A DNA stretch of 64,000 bases from assembly GCA_013288945.1 (NCBI GenBank), contig JABDAZ010000001.1:1-64000 (forward strand), written 5' to 3'. Positions 37,066 through 46,447 of the stretch are shown piece by piece. Made by a program: the position numbers and the translations under genes. Within the stretch, counting starts at the first letter, position 1. Each line of letters begins with the position of its first letter. A model generated the notes under the pieces. It made no database searches. It saw nothing but the letters and a program-made list of their open reading frames with translations, and had not been told where the DNA came from. The DNA comes from Bacteroidota bacterium (lineage in GTDB: Bacteria > Bacteroidota > Bacteroidia > Chitinophagales > Chitinophagaceae).

Positions 37066-38577
37066 ATGAAAAAATCTAACGCATTGCTTCTTGTCATTTG
37101 CCTTATTGCTTTTAATTCTTTCTCGCAAAACAAAGTAGGAATTTTTGATGGTTCCGGCGATATTGGCACAAACGTAAAACCCGGTTCAAGCACTTTTATT
37201 CCACAAACCGGTCAGTATGTAATTTCCGGCGCAGGTTATAATGTGTGGCTCGACCACGATGAATTTCAGTTTTGCTGGAAAAAAATGAAAGGCGATTTTA
37301 TAGTAACTGCCCGCGCAGAATTTTTAGGAACATGGGTTAACTACCACCGCAAAGTTGGATGGATGGTGCGCAAAACGCTCGACGGAAATTCTGCACATGT
37401 TAATGCCGTAGAGCATGGTGATGGACTTACTTCATTACAATTTCGCCGCACTGCTGGCGCTCAAACGGAAGAACACAAATTGAAAATGACACATGCCAAC
37501 ATTCTTCAATTGGAGCGAAAAGGAAATCAATATATTATGCGCGCTGCGATTTATGGCGAGCCGTTTCAAACAGATACTATTGCAGCAATTGATCTTGGCG
37601 ATGATGTGTTCGTTGGGCTTTTTGTAGGCTCGCATAATTCAGACATTGTGGAAACTGGTGTTTTCAGTAACGTATCAATCACTGTTCCTTTTAAAGGAGA
37701 ATCAGATCAAAAAACACAAATGACTTTGGGCAGCAATCTGGAATTGCTTGAAGTTGCTTCCGGTAAAAGAGAAACTATTTATACCGTTCCATATTCTATA
37801 CAAGCGCCCAACTGGACACCCGATGGTAAAAGCCTTGTGTTTAATAATGCAAAGGGTTTGCTTTTTAATTTCGACTTAACTTCTAAAACGCCCACACAGA
37901 TTAATACGGGAACTGTTATTAATAATAATAATGATCATGTACTTTCTTTCAATGGAAAAATGCTTGGCCTTAGCAATTATGTAAAAGACCTTGGCGGATC
38001 AATAATATACACCGTTCCTTTTGAAGGCGGCACGCCAAAACAAGTTACGCCAAAAGGCCCGTCGTACTTGCATGGATGGTCGCCTGATGGAAAGGATCTT
38101 GTTTTTTGTGGTGAAAGAAATGGCGAGTTTGATGTTTATAAAGTTCCTGCTGGCGGCGGAAAAGAAATTCGTTTAACAGATGCAAAAGGCCTGGATGATG
38201 GCCCGGAATATACACCAGACGGAAAATATATTTATTTCAATTCAGTTCGTTCGGGCCTGATGCAGATTTGGAGAATGAATCCTGATGGAACTAACCAGGA
38301 ACAAGTAACCAACGATGATTATAACAATTGGTTTGCACATATTTCTCCCGATGGAAAATGGTTTGTTTACCTTACTTTTTTAAAAGAAGAAACACCTGCC
38401 GGAATTCATCCGCCATACAAACATGTTTACATAAGATTATTGCCAATCGATGGAAAAGGAACGCCAAAAGTGTTGGCATATGTTTACGGCGGACAAGGTT
38501 CAATGAACACACCATCATGGTCGCCAGATAGTAAAAAAATTGCCTTTGTAAGTAATTCAGATATGGGAAGTAATTAA
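37066..38577 (+). CDS. Secreted TolB-like beta-propeller protein 1
   Basis: 503 residues with a signal peptide ending FNSFSQ. About residues 25-215 form a lectin-like (DUF1349/LamG-like) beta-sandwich with WKKMKGDFIVTARAEFLG and HRKVGWMVRKTLDGNSAH. The rest is a PD40/TolB-type propeller with repeated PDGK motifs (APNWTPDGKSLVFN, HGWSPDGKDLVFCG, GPEYTPDGKYIYFN, SPDGKWFVYL, SPDSKKIAFVS). It probably binds glycan in the periplasm or on the surface. It opens operon A and has a paralog at its end (41365). Confidence 0.88.
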   Translation: MKKSNALLLVICLIAFNSFSQNKVGIFDGSGDIGTNVKPGSSTFIPQTGQYVISGAGYNVWLDHDEFQFCWKKMKGDFIVTARAEFLGTWVNYHRKVGWMVRKTLDGNSAHVNAVEHGDGLTSLQFRRTAGAQTEEHKLKMTHANILQLERKGNQYIMRAAIYGEPFQTDTIAAIDLGDDVFVGLFVGSHNSDIVETGVFSNVSITVPFKGESDQKTQMTLGSNLELLEVASGKRETIYTVPYSIQAPNWTPDGKSLVFNNAKGLLFNFDLTSKTPTQINTGTVINNNNDHVLSFNGKMLGLSNYVKDLGGSIIYTVPFEGGTPKQVTPKGPSYLHGWSPDGKDLVFCGERNGEFDVYKVPAGGGKEIRLTDAKGLDDGPEYTPDGKYIYFNSVRSGLMQIWRMNPDGTNQEQVTNDDYNNWFAHISPDGKWFVYLTFLKEETPAGIHPPYKHVYIRLLPIDGKGTPKVLAYVYGGQGSMNTPSWSPDSKKIAFVSNSDMGSN

Positions 38578-38633
38578 AATTTTCTTCCATTAATATCAAA
38601 GAATTCTTTCTCATTTTTTTAAAACGATTGCAT

Positions 38634-39539
38634 ATGAAAAAGTCAAAAACTGATCTGTTACTTGCGCGTAAGCAACAAAATTTTTCTATTAATGCCCGGC
38701 GGAATTTTCTTAAAACGTCGGGGCTTATTATCGCCGGTTCTTTATTACTTCCAAAATCCGGCCGCTCAAATGTTCAACCAAAAAAATTGAATGATGTTGG
38801 CGTGCAACTTTATACCGTGCGCAAAGAAATGGCTGAAGATCCTATCAATACACTTAAAAGATTAGCGAAGATTGGATTTAAAGAATTGGAATCTGCGCGA
38901 AGCGAAAAAGGGAATTATTACGGCCTCGCTCCAAAAGAAATAAAAAAAATTGCAGGCGATTTAGGAATGAAAATCCGCAGCGGCCATATTCATGTTGATA
39001 ATGATTGGAAAAAATCAATTGAGGAAGCTACTGAAACTGGACAGCAATATATTATCTCCGCAGTGCTTCCCTCACAAGGACAAACTGTTGAACATTACCA
39101 GGCTTCCGCAGATGAGTTTAATAAATTGGGTGAAGAGTGCAAAAAAGCAAACCTGTTATTCGGATATCATAATCATGAAACAGAATTTGAAACCGTTAAT
39201 GGGCAAGTGCTTTATGATATTTTATTAAACCGTTGCGATCCATCATTGGTAACAATGGAAATGGATTTGGGTTGGGTAGTTGCAGCAGGCCACGATCCGT
39301 TTGAATACTTTAATAAATATCCCGGCCGCTTCCCATTGTGGCATTTAAAAGATGTAGATATCTCTACAAAAAAGAGCGTTGAATTTGGCAAAGGAAAAGT
39401 AGATATTCCCGGCCTATTAAAGCAAGCTGATAAAGCAGGAATGAAACATTTTTTTGTTGAGCAGGAAGATTATGCTGTCAATGCTTTTGAAAGTATGGAA
39501 TATGATTTTAATTATTTGAAAACGCATCCTATTATTTAA
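38634..39539 (+). CDS. Tat-exported sugar phosphate isomerase/epimerase-like TIM barrel
   Basis: About 301 residues, from ATG 38634. A twin-arginine signal (NARRNFLKTSGLIIAG, about 20-45) precedes an AP-endonuclease-2-type TIM barrel. Metal-binding positions are suggested by RSGHIHVD, GYHNHETEFE, MEMDLGWVVAAGHDP, FPLWHLKDVD and HFFVEQED. Tat export implies folding and metal loading in the cytosol, then action in the periplasm. Relatives in 3-keto-glycoside clusters isomerise or process keto-sugars. That role is inferred from context. Confidence 0.88.
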   Translation: MKKSKTDLLLARKQQNFSINARRNFLKTSGLIIAGSLLLPKSGRSNVQPKKLNDVGVQLYTVRKEMAEDPINTLKRLAKIGFKELESARSEKGNYYGLAPKEIKKIAGDLGMKIRSGHIHVDNDWKKSIEEATETGQQYIISAVLPSQGQTVEHYQASADEFNKLGEECKKANLLFGYHNHETEFETVNGQVLYDILLNRCDPSLVTMEMDLGWVVAAGHDPFEYFNKYPGRFPLWHLKDVDISTKKSVEFGKGKVDIPGLLKQADKAGMKHFFVEQEDYAVNAFESMEYDFNYLKTHPII

Positions 39540-39552
39540 AGCGTTTTTTAAA

Positions 39553-40620
39553 ATGAAAAAAAAAATAAACGTTGGGCTTATTGGTTACGGAATTGGGGGG
39601 CAGGTTTTTCATGCCCCCTTATTAACGTGTGTTGATGGATTAATGCTGAAAAAAATCCGCGTTAATAATCCTAGTGACGCCGCGCTTGCAAATAAAAGAT
39701 ATCCGCAGGTTGAATTGGTAAAAGACAGCAAAGACATTATTAATGATCCAACTATAGATTTGGTTATTATCACTTCGCCAAACACATTGCATTTTGCGTT
39801 GGCAACAGAAGCATTGAATGCAGGCAAACATGTTGTGGTTGATAAGCCATTTACAATTTCTTCTAAAGAAGCGGATGAGGTTATTAATCTCGCAAATGAA
39901 AAACAAAAAGTATTATCGGTTTATCACAGCAGGAGATTTGACAGCGATTTCAAAACAGTTCAAAAGATAATCGATAGTGGTTTGCTTGGAAATATTGTTG
40001 AGTTGGAAAGCCGTTATGATCGTTTCAGAAATTTTTTAAAACCAAATGCATGGCGCGAAGATGATGCGCCAGGTTCTGGCCTGTTATATGATTTGGGATC
40101 GCATCTTATTGATCAGGCAGTTACTTTATTTGGTTTGCCAGATGCATTAACAGCTTTTATTAACAGGCAAAGATCCGGTTCAAAAACAGACGACAATTTT
40201 GAATTGATTTTTTATTATAAAAAAATAAAAGTCACGCTAAAATCGGGCATGCTTATCCGCGAACCAGTATTCCGTTTTTTATTATTGGGCAATGAAGGAA
40301 CTTTTATAAAAAAAGGAATGGACGTTCAGGAAGAAGCGCTTAAAGCTGGCTTAACGCCAAACGATATTAATAACTGGGGAGTGGAACCTGCAGCCATTGC
40401 CGGCATTATTAATACCACTGCAAACGGTATACATTTTACCGGAAATGTAGAAAGTGAAAAAGGCGATTATAAAAGTTATTATGAAAATATTTATGCAGCA
40501 ATAACAAACAATGTTCCGCTGCTGGTAACTGCGCAGCAAGCCCGCAATGTGATACGTATTATTGAATTGGCTTTTATAAGTGAAAGAGAAAAAAAGACGA
40601 TTGAGTTTACACAAAACTAA
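39553..40620 (+). CDS. Gfo/Idh/MocA family NAD(P)-dependent sugar oxidoreductase
   Basis: 355 residues, cytosolic. The Rossmann motif GLIGYGIGGQVFHAPLL lies at the start, and the catalytic-Lys motif VVVDKPFTISSKEA is near residue 95. SRYDRFRNFLKPNAWREDDA and GSGLLYDLGSHLIDQAVTLFG follow, with a C-terminal sheet domain. It would oxidise or reduce a sugar hydroxyl or ketone using NAD(P)H, plausibly reducing a 3-keto-sugar made by the GMC enzyme. The first of the region's G6/C5 runs lie at its 5' end. Confidence 0.93.
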   Translation: MKKKINVGLIGYGIGGQVFHAPLLTCVDGLMLKKIRVNNPSDAALANKRYPQVELVKDSKDIINDPTIDLVIITSPNTLHFALATEALNAGKHVVVDKPFTISSKEADEVINLANEKQKVLSVYHSRRFDSDFKTVQKIIDSGLLGNIVELESRYDRFRNFLKPNAWREDDAPGSGLLYDLGSHLIDQAVTLFGLPDALTAFINRQRSGSKTDDNFELIFYYKKIKVTLKSGMLIREPVFRFLLLGNEGTFIKKGMDVQEEALKAGLTPNDINNWGVEPAAIAGIINTTANGIHFTGNVESEKGDYKSYYENIYAAITNNVPLLVTAQQARNVIRIIELAFISEREKKTIEFTQN

Positions 40621-40647
40621 CCTGCAATAAAACATAATGTAATTAAG

Positions 40648-41352
40648 ATGGATCTTAAAAAAGAAGCTGCAAGAGCTGCTTCGTTACTTGTAAAAAATAA
40701 TACTTCCATCGGTTTGGGCGATGGTTCTACTATTAAATATTTAGCAGAATTTATTATTAATGATTTAAAAAATCCTGGTAAAAAAATTTATACTTCATCA
40801 GCATCAACAAAAATTTTTTTGCAGGATGCAGGGATAATTGTTAATGATATTTCAACAACAGATAACCTTGATATTTATTTTGATGGCTGCGACCAGGTTG
40901 ATTATAATCTTAATGCAATAAAAAGTGGATCAGGAATTCATACGCAGGAAAAATTATTTGCAACAATGGCAAACAGGTTTGTTATCCTCGCAGATACTTC
41001 CAAGTTTGTTGCAGTGCCCGATAAAAAATTTCCATTGGTTATTGAAGTACTTCCGCAAGCAACAATATTTGTTCAAAAAGAAATTAAAAATATAATTCCT
41101 GAAACAATTTTTAATGTAAGAATGCAGGCAGGCGAAAACATTTTTGTAAAAACGCAAAACGGAAATTTATTAATCGATTGTTTTTTTAATGAATGGCCCG
41201 ATTTAGAATTTATTAATAATGAATGTAAAAAAATTACAGGGCTGGTAGAAATTTCCCTCTTCTATAAAATAGCAACGGATGCAATTATTGCAGGCATTAA
41301 TGGTACACAATTTTACGAAAGAAAAAATGACAAAGTTTCACTTATCAATTAA
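40648..41352 (+). CDS. Divergent ribose-5-phosphate isomerase A-like protein
   Basis: 234 residues with the RpiA layout. GLGDGSTIKYLAEFI is the phosphate loop. DIYFDGCDQVDYNLN replaces the canonical DGADEVD. IKSGSGIHTQEKLFA replaces KGGGGALLREK. The two Asp of DGxD, the Lys and the Glu that catalyse aldose-ketose isomerisation appear retained, while flanking residues differ. So it is probably an isomerase, perhaps specialised for a substrate other than ribose 5-phosphate. It lies inside operon A, 27 bp after the oxidoreductase. Confidence 0.85.
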   Translation: MDLKKEAARAASLLVKNNTSIGLGDGSTIKYLAEFIINDLKNPGKKIYTSSASTKIFLQDAGIIVNDISTTDNLDIYFDGCDQVDYNLNAIKSGSGIHTQEKLFATMANRFVILADTSKFVAVPDKKFPLVIEVLPQATIFVQKEIKNIIPETIFNVRMQAGENIFVKTQNGNLLIDCFFNEWPDLEFINNECKKITGLVEISLFYKIATDAIIAGINGTQFYERKNDKVSLIN

Positions 41353-41364
41353 AACGATTAGCAT

Positions 41365-42963
41365 ATGAATAATGTAACGACATCGCTCTTTAAAAAAAAT
41401 CTTACAAAAATTATCGGATGCACGCTGTTGCTTTTTTGCCTGCAAAACAATTATGTTTTTGCGCAACACGCAGTTGGAATTTTTGAAAACAGTATTGATA
41501 TCGGCAATCCAAAAAAAGCAGGCTCGGCAAGTTATGATGAAGCAAACCAGGTGTATAATATTTCCGGTGGCGGATCAAACATTTGGTTCAACCGGGATGA
41601 ATTTCATTTTGTATATAAAAAACTAAAAGGCGATTTTACATTAACAGCAGATTTTGCTTTTACCGGAGATACCGTTGGCGCAGTTGGCCATCGCAAAATC
41701 GGTTGGATGATTCGCGAATCAACAGATGAAGGTGCTGCAAGTGCAAATGCATGCAAGCATATCGATGGATTGGTTGTGCTTCAGTGGCGCACGTACAAAG
41801 GCATGTTTATGCGTGACCCCGAAGAAGAACGTTTCTATTCAAAAAAAGGGGGGCAAACAATTCAACTGGAAAGAATTGGTAAAACAATTACCATGAGAAT
41901 TGCACATCCGGGGGAACCATTACAGTTTGTTGGATCGTATGAAAGCGATGTATTAAACGGCGAAGTGCTTGCAGGAATTTATATATTATCGCACGATTCA
42001 AATGTAGTTGCAAATGCAAAAATCTGGAACGTTCGTATAGACAAACCTGTTTTTCATCCATACACTTCAAACCCGCACGCAGTGCAGGCTCCGGTTACAG
42101 ATGTGTTTGCAAGCAGGTTAGAAATTCTTGATATTGCTGACGGAACAAGAAAAGTAATTCATGAAGCGCAAGGCAAATTTGAAGCGCCAAACTGGATGCC
42201 CGACGGAAAAAAATTATTGTTTAATGAAGGTGGATCACTTTATACAATTCCAATTGAAGGGGGCACGCCGGAAAAATTAAATACAGGTTCGATTAATCAT
42301 AATAATAATGATCATGCAATTTCCTTCGATGGAAAAATGCTTGCAATAAGCAGCCACAGAGAAGGTTTGCCCGGCGGCGGATCAACACTTTATACTTTGC
42401 CATTAACGAGTGGCGAACCAAAATTAATTACTGAAGGCACGCCATCTTATTTGCATGGATGGAACCCGAATGGTAAAGAAGTAGCGATTGTTGCAAAACG
42501 CGGCGACAGTAAAATCTATAATCTCTACAAAGTTTCTCTTGCTGATAAAAAAGAAACGCAACTCACTTTTAATATCAGGGGGCATGTTGATGGCCCGGAA
42601 TATTCTCCCGATGGAAAATATATTTATTACAACGCAAATGTTTCCGGCACGATGCAGATTTGGAGAATGAAAACTGATGGAACCGGCAATGAGCAATTAA
42701 CTTTTGATGAATACAACAATTGGTTTCCGCACATTTCTCCTGATGGAAAAAAGATGGTTTATATTTCTTTTGAAGAAGATATAGATCCAGATTCTCATCC
42801 TTCTTTCAAATATGTAACGCTAAAAATTATGCCTTTAAATACAGCTGGCGCACCAAAAGTGTTGGCGTATTTATTTGGGGGGCAAGGCACTCTTAATGCC
42901 CCCTCATGGTCGCCGGATGGAAAACATATTGCTTTTGTAAGCAACTCTGAACCGGTAAAATAA
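41365..42963 (+). CDS. Secreted TolB-like beta-propeller protein 2
   Basis: 532 residues, paralog of 37066. Signal anchor (about 12-33, ending NNYVFAQ), beta-sandwich (YKKLKGDFTLTADFAFTGDT, HRKIGWMIRESTDEGAAS), then PD40 blades (PNWMPDGKKLLFN, HGWNPNGKEVAIVAKR, GPEYSPDGKYIYYN, SPDGKKMVYIS, SPDGKHIAFVS). It starts 12 bp after the RpiA-like gene. The leader AAAACGATTAGCATATG resembles those of the isomerase and SusC genes in this regulon. Confidence 0.88.
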   Translation: MNNVTTSLFKKNLTKIIGCTLLLFCLQNNYVFAQHAVGIFENSIDIGNPKKAGSASYDEANQVYNISGGGSNIWFNRDEFHFVYKKLKGDFTLTADFAFTGDTVGAVGHRKIGWMIRESTDEGAASANACKHIDGLVVLQWRTYKGMFMRDPEEERFYSKKGGQTIQLERIGKTITMRIAHPGEPLQFVGSYESDVLNGEVLAGIYILSHDSNVVANAKIWNVRIDKPVFHPYTSNPHAVQAPVTDVFASRLEILDIADGTRKVIHEAQGKFEAPNWMPDGKKLLFNEGGSLYTIPIEGGTPEKLNTGSINHNNNDHAISFDGKMLAISSHREGLPGGGSTLYTLPLTSGEPKLITEGTPSYLHGWNPNGKEVAIVAKRGDSKIYNLYKVSLADKKETQLTFNIRGHVDGPEYSPDGKYIYYNANVSGTMQIWRMKTDGTGNEQLTFDEYNNWFPHISPDGKKMVYISFEEDIDPDSHPSFKYVTLKIMPLNTAGAPKVLAYLFGGQGTLNAPSWSPDGKHIAFVSNSEPVK

Positions 42964-42986
42964 TATTTCATTTCATTAATAGAATT

Positions 42987-43096
42987 GATGTAGTGAAGAT
43001 GTGCTTAAAGCCAGCAATTCCGCCTAAAAATTTACATATGATGTACTGTTGATGTGGTAGAAAAATAGCTGTTGCTGTGTTAGAAATTTAGATTTG
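42987..43096 (+). promoter_or_regulatory. Operon B regulatory region: two paired heptamers and -7 box
   Basis: Site 1 is GATGTAG-TGAA-GATGTGC (42987-43004). Site 2 is GATGTAC-TGTT-GATGTGG (43040-43057), starts 53 bp apart. The -7-like TAGATTTG at 43089-43096 is again 102 bp from the start of site 1 and 32 bp from the end of site 2. The implied transcript start (about 43103) places the SusC start at 43141, not 43099. Confidence 0.75.
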
Positions 43097-43140
43097 TCTT
43101 GTTTAAATATTATTCATTATACCTAAAACGACGATTGCTT

Positions 43141-46100
43141 ATGCCAAAGAAAAAGAATGGGCTATACAAAATATGTAGCTTGCTTACAGGCTTCCTTCTT
43201 ATTACATCATTATTAGTTGCCCAAAAAACTGTTACGGGAAAAATTATAGGTGCAACAACTAAACAACCTGTTACGGGAGCAACCGTGCAGGTGAAAGGTT
43301 CTACGGTTGCAACGCAAACTGATTCATCGGGGGCATTTAGTATTAAGGTGCCGAAAAATAACAGCCTTCTCGAAGTTTCGTCAATTGGTTTCGAAAATCT
43401 TGAAATACCGACAGCCGGCAAAACGGATATTGGCGAAATAGAATTAGCAATTTCCAACAGCACCTTAAACCAGGTTGTGGTTACAGGTTATTCCACACAA
43501 AGAAAGCGCGACATCACAGGTTCTGTATCTGTAGTAAATGTTGCAGAAATGAAGCAAACCCCATCCGGCAGTACGGAAGCATTATTGCAGGGGCAGGCTT
43601 CGGGCGTTACTGTTTTTACAACGGGGGCACCGGGCGGCGCTGCTGTTGTGCAAATACGCGGTATTACTTCATCAGGTAATTCTTCACCACTTGTAATTGT
43701 TGATGGTGTGCCGGGTAGCATGCATGATATTAATCCCAATGATATTCAATCCATACAGGTTTTGAAAGATGCGGGGGCAGCAGCCATTTATGGTGTGAGG
43801 GGATCGAACGGTGTAATAATAATAACTACAAAAAGGGGGGCAGGAAAAATAAAAGTTTCTTACGATGCTTATTATGGAACACAAAGGCCATTAAGCAAAA
43901 GTTGGAAACTGGCAACGCCAACCCAAACTGGCCAGGTGAAATGGGCACAAGCTTTTAATGATGGATTAACGCCGAGTGACCCCCAATACGGCAGTGGCGC
44001 AACGCCGGTTGTTCCTTATTATATAACGCCAACGGGGGCACCGCAGGGGGCACCAAATACAAGTTTGGCTGATTATAATCTTTATAACAATCACATTACA
44101 GTTGCCGATCAGGCGGGTAACAACTGGTTTAATGATATTTTTAAACCAGCGCCAATAATGAACCATAATATTTCTGTAAGCGGGGGCACTGGAAAGTCTT
44201 CCTACTTTATGGCATTTAATTATATGGATCAGCAGGGGACATTGATTGAAACAAGTTTGAAACGTTATTCAGTAAGGGTCAATTCCACATTTAGTTTTGC
44301 TGATGATCATATACGCGTTGGCGAAAATATTTTTGCTTTTTATAAAACAAACCCGGGTTACTTAAATGCGCCCGGTGTTAATAGCACCAACTCTATTAAT
44401 GCTGCTTACCAGCTTCCAAATATTATTCCTGTGCATGATATTGCAGGCAATTATGCAGGTGGTATTTCATTAGGGCTTGGCAATGCATCAAACCCTGTTG
44501 CTATACAAGAGCGCCAGGCGAATAATGTAAACCAGGATTATCAAGTTAGTGGCAACCTCTTTGCTGATGTAGATTTTCTAAAACATTTTACCATACATAC
44601 AAGCATTGGTGGAACTGCTGATAATAATTATTATAATGGTTTTGTAAGTACGCCTTATGAAAATGCAGAAAATAACCATGCTGCAAATTTGTATTTGGAA
44701 ACTTATGGATGGAACAGCAGCCTTGTTTGGACAAACACGATTAAGTATGCAAACAAAATAGGCAAGCATGATATTAGTGTGGTAGGGGGCAGTGAATATA
44801 TTTATAATACAGGCCGCGCAGTGCAAACAACAAGGGGCAATTATTATATAACCGATTCAAGCAATTTAACGGTTAGCCCGAATTTATATACACTCAATTT
44901 TGGTCAGGCTTCTACGCAAACAAATAACTCAAGTGTGATTGGTGATAACGGAATTCAAACTCCTTATCAATTAGCCATATTTTCTTTGTTTGGAAGATTG
45001 GATTATAACTACGATGGAAAATATCTTTTAAGTGCAACGTTGCGCAGAGATGGTTCATCCGTATTTGTTCCTGCACAGCGCTATGGAAATTTTCCATCTG
45101 TATCTGCAGGATGGAGAATTTCGCAGGAGAATTTTATGAAAGGAATTGATTGGCTTGATGAATTAAAAATCCGTGGAGGCTGGGGCAAATTGGGTTCAAT
45201 CAGTAATATTAATCCAACAAATGCATTCACGCTTTTTGGCCAGCAAATCAACCAATCTTATTATGATATTAATGGAACAAGCACTACACCGGCAGCAGGC
45301 CTTTATGTAAGCCAGTATGGTAACCCAAATACAACTTGGGAAAAAGATATCTTAACTAATATCGGGTTTGATGCAAGTATCTTAAAAAACAAATTGGATT
45401 TTAGTATTGACTGGTATAAAAAATTAATCAGTGGATTGTTATTTGTTCCGCAGGTTCCCGGCATTAATGGGGGCACGCTTGATCCATTTTTAAATTCAGG
45501 TAATGTAAGCAACACAGGTATTGATTTATCACTTACTTATCATGGCCGTGTGCGTAAAGATTTGACATTTGATTTAACAGGAACATTCACTTCTTACAAT
45601 AATAAAGTTGTGAGTTTGCCTTCGGGAACTTTATATATTAATCAGCCTGTTGGCGCGCAAACAGTTACTTCAAGAATTCAACCAGGCCATCCGCTCGGTG
45701 CATTTTTTGGATATAAAGTAATTGGCTTGTTTCAAAGTTGGGATGATGTAAATAAATCACCAAAACAGCAAGACGCTGCCCCCGGACGTTTTAAATATGC
45801 AGATGTAGATCACAGCGGAACGATTGATAATAATGACAGAACATTTTTTGGTAACCCAAATCCGAAATTTAGTGCGGGTTTAAATATTGCTGTCAATTAT
45901 AAAAACTTTGATTTGTATATGTTCTTATACACTTCAATAGGAAATGATATTTTAAATTCTGTAAAAGGATCAACAGATTTTCCACAAGCGTTCGGCAACC
46001 AGGTTAGTGAAAATGTTGCGGTTAATTCTGCAAGGCTTATTAATGCAGCAGGGCAGCCAACAAACATTAATGACCCTTCAGCGCATGTTGCTAATCCCGG

Positions 46101-46422
46101 AACTAATGTTCCATTGCTTGAGCAGGATGCAGTGTTTAGTAATTCAGGTGCGTTCAATTCATACACAATGGAAAGCGGTTCTTTTCTTCGTTGCCGCAAT
46201 CTAACTCTTGGTTACAGCATTGTTTCCAACACCATTAAACGTTTGCATTTTGATAAATTAAGAGTGTATGCGCAAGTGCTGAATTTATTTACCATAACAA
46301 ATTATTCAGGATTGGATCCTGAACTTAACCCGGGCAGCAATACTGTATTTGGTATTGATGGTGGTGTGTATCCGAATAACCAAAAGACATTTAATGTTGG
46401 TGTCAATGTAACAATACATTAA
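43141..46422 (+). CDS. SusC/RagA-type TonB-linked outer membrane protein 3
   Basis: About 1093 residues from ATG 43141, the start supported by the predicted promoter and by the basic signal peptide MPKKKNGLYKICSLLTGFLL. A carboxypeptidase-D-like domain (KTVTGKIIGATTKQPVTGAT), NQVVVTGYSTQRKRDITGSV and a plug (IRGITSSGNSSPLVIVDG, VLKDAGAAAIYGVRGSNGVI) precede the barrel. It is the outer-membrane importer of the regulon. Many Gly-Ala and Gly-Gly pairs are encoded GGGGCA or GGGGGC here, unlike SusC 1 and 2. Confidence 0.96.
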   Translation: MPKKKNGLYKICSLLTGFLLITSLLVAQKTVTGKIIGATTKQPVTGATVQVKGSTVATQTDSSGAFSIKVPKNNSLLEVSSIGFENLEIPTAGKTDIGEIELAISNSTLNQVVVTGYSTQRKRDITGSVSVVNVAEMKQTPSGSTEALLQGQASGVTVFTTGAPGGAAVVQIRGITSSGNSSPLVIVDGVPGSMHDINPNDIQSIQVLKDAGAAAIYGVRGSNGVIIITTKRGAGKIKVSYDAYYGTQRPLSKSWKLATPTQTGQVKWAQAFNDGLTPSDPQYGSGATPVVPYYITPTGAPQGAPNTSLADYNLYNNHITVADQAGNNWFNDIFKPAPIMNHNISVSGGTGKSSYFMAFNYMDQQGTLIETSLKRYSVRVNSTFSFADDHIRVGENIFAFYKTNPGYLNAPGVNSTNSINAAYQLPNIIPVHDIAGNYAGGISLGLGNASNPVAIQERQANNVNQDYQVSGNLFADVDFLKHFTIHTSIGGTADNNYYNGFVSTPYENAENNHAANLYLETYGWNSSLVWTNTIKYANKIGKHDISVVGGSEYIYNTGRAVQTTRGNYYITDSSNLTVSPNLYTLNFGQASTQTNNSSVIGDNGIQTPYQLAIFSLFGRLDYNYDGKYLLSATLRRDGSSVFVPAQRYGNFPSVSAGWRISQENFMKGIDWLDELKIRGGWGKLGSISNINPTNAFTLFGQQINQSYYDINGTSTTPAAGLYVSQYGNPNTTWEKDILTNIGFDASILKNKLDFSIDWYKKLISGLLFVPQVPGINGGTLDPFLNSGNVSNTGIDLSLTYHGRVRKDLTFDLTGTFTSYNNKVVSLPSGTLYINQPVGAQTVTSRIQPGHPLGAFFGYKVIGLFQSWDDVNKSPKQQDAAPGRFKYADVDHSGTIDNNDRTFFGNPNPKFSAGLNIAVNYKNFDLYMFLYTSIGNDILNSVKGSTDFPQAFGNQVSENVAVNSARLINAAGQPTNINDPSAHVANPGTNVPLLEQDAVFSNSGAFNSYTMESGSFLRCRNLTLGYSIVSNTIKRLHFDKLRVYAQVLNLFTITNYSGLDPELNPGSNTVFGIDGGVYPNNQKTFNVGVNVTIH

Positions 46423-46447
46423 TTATATTTTATAAAAATAAAACGAT

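Noticed and set aside
43099-43140. Track start of SusC 3 at 43099
   Set aside because: It precedes the signal peptide with an atypical extension and lies upstream of the transcript start implied by the conserved -7 box.
43110-43463. Minus-strand ORFs inside SusC 3 and the other SusC genes
   Set aside because: All are antisense shadows of strongly recognisable SusC proteins.
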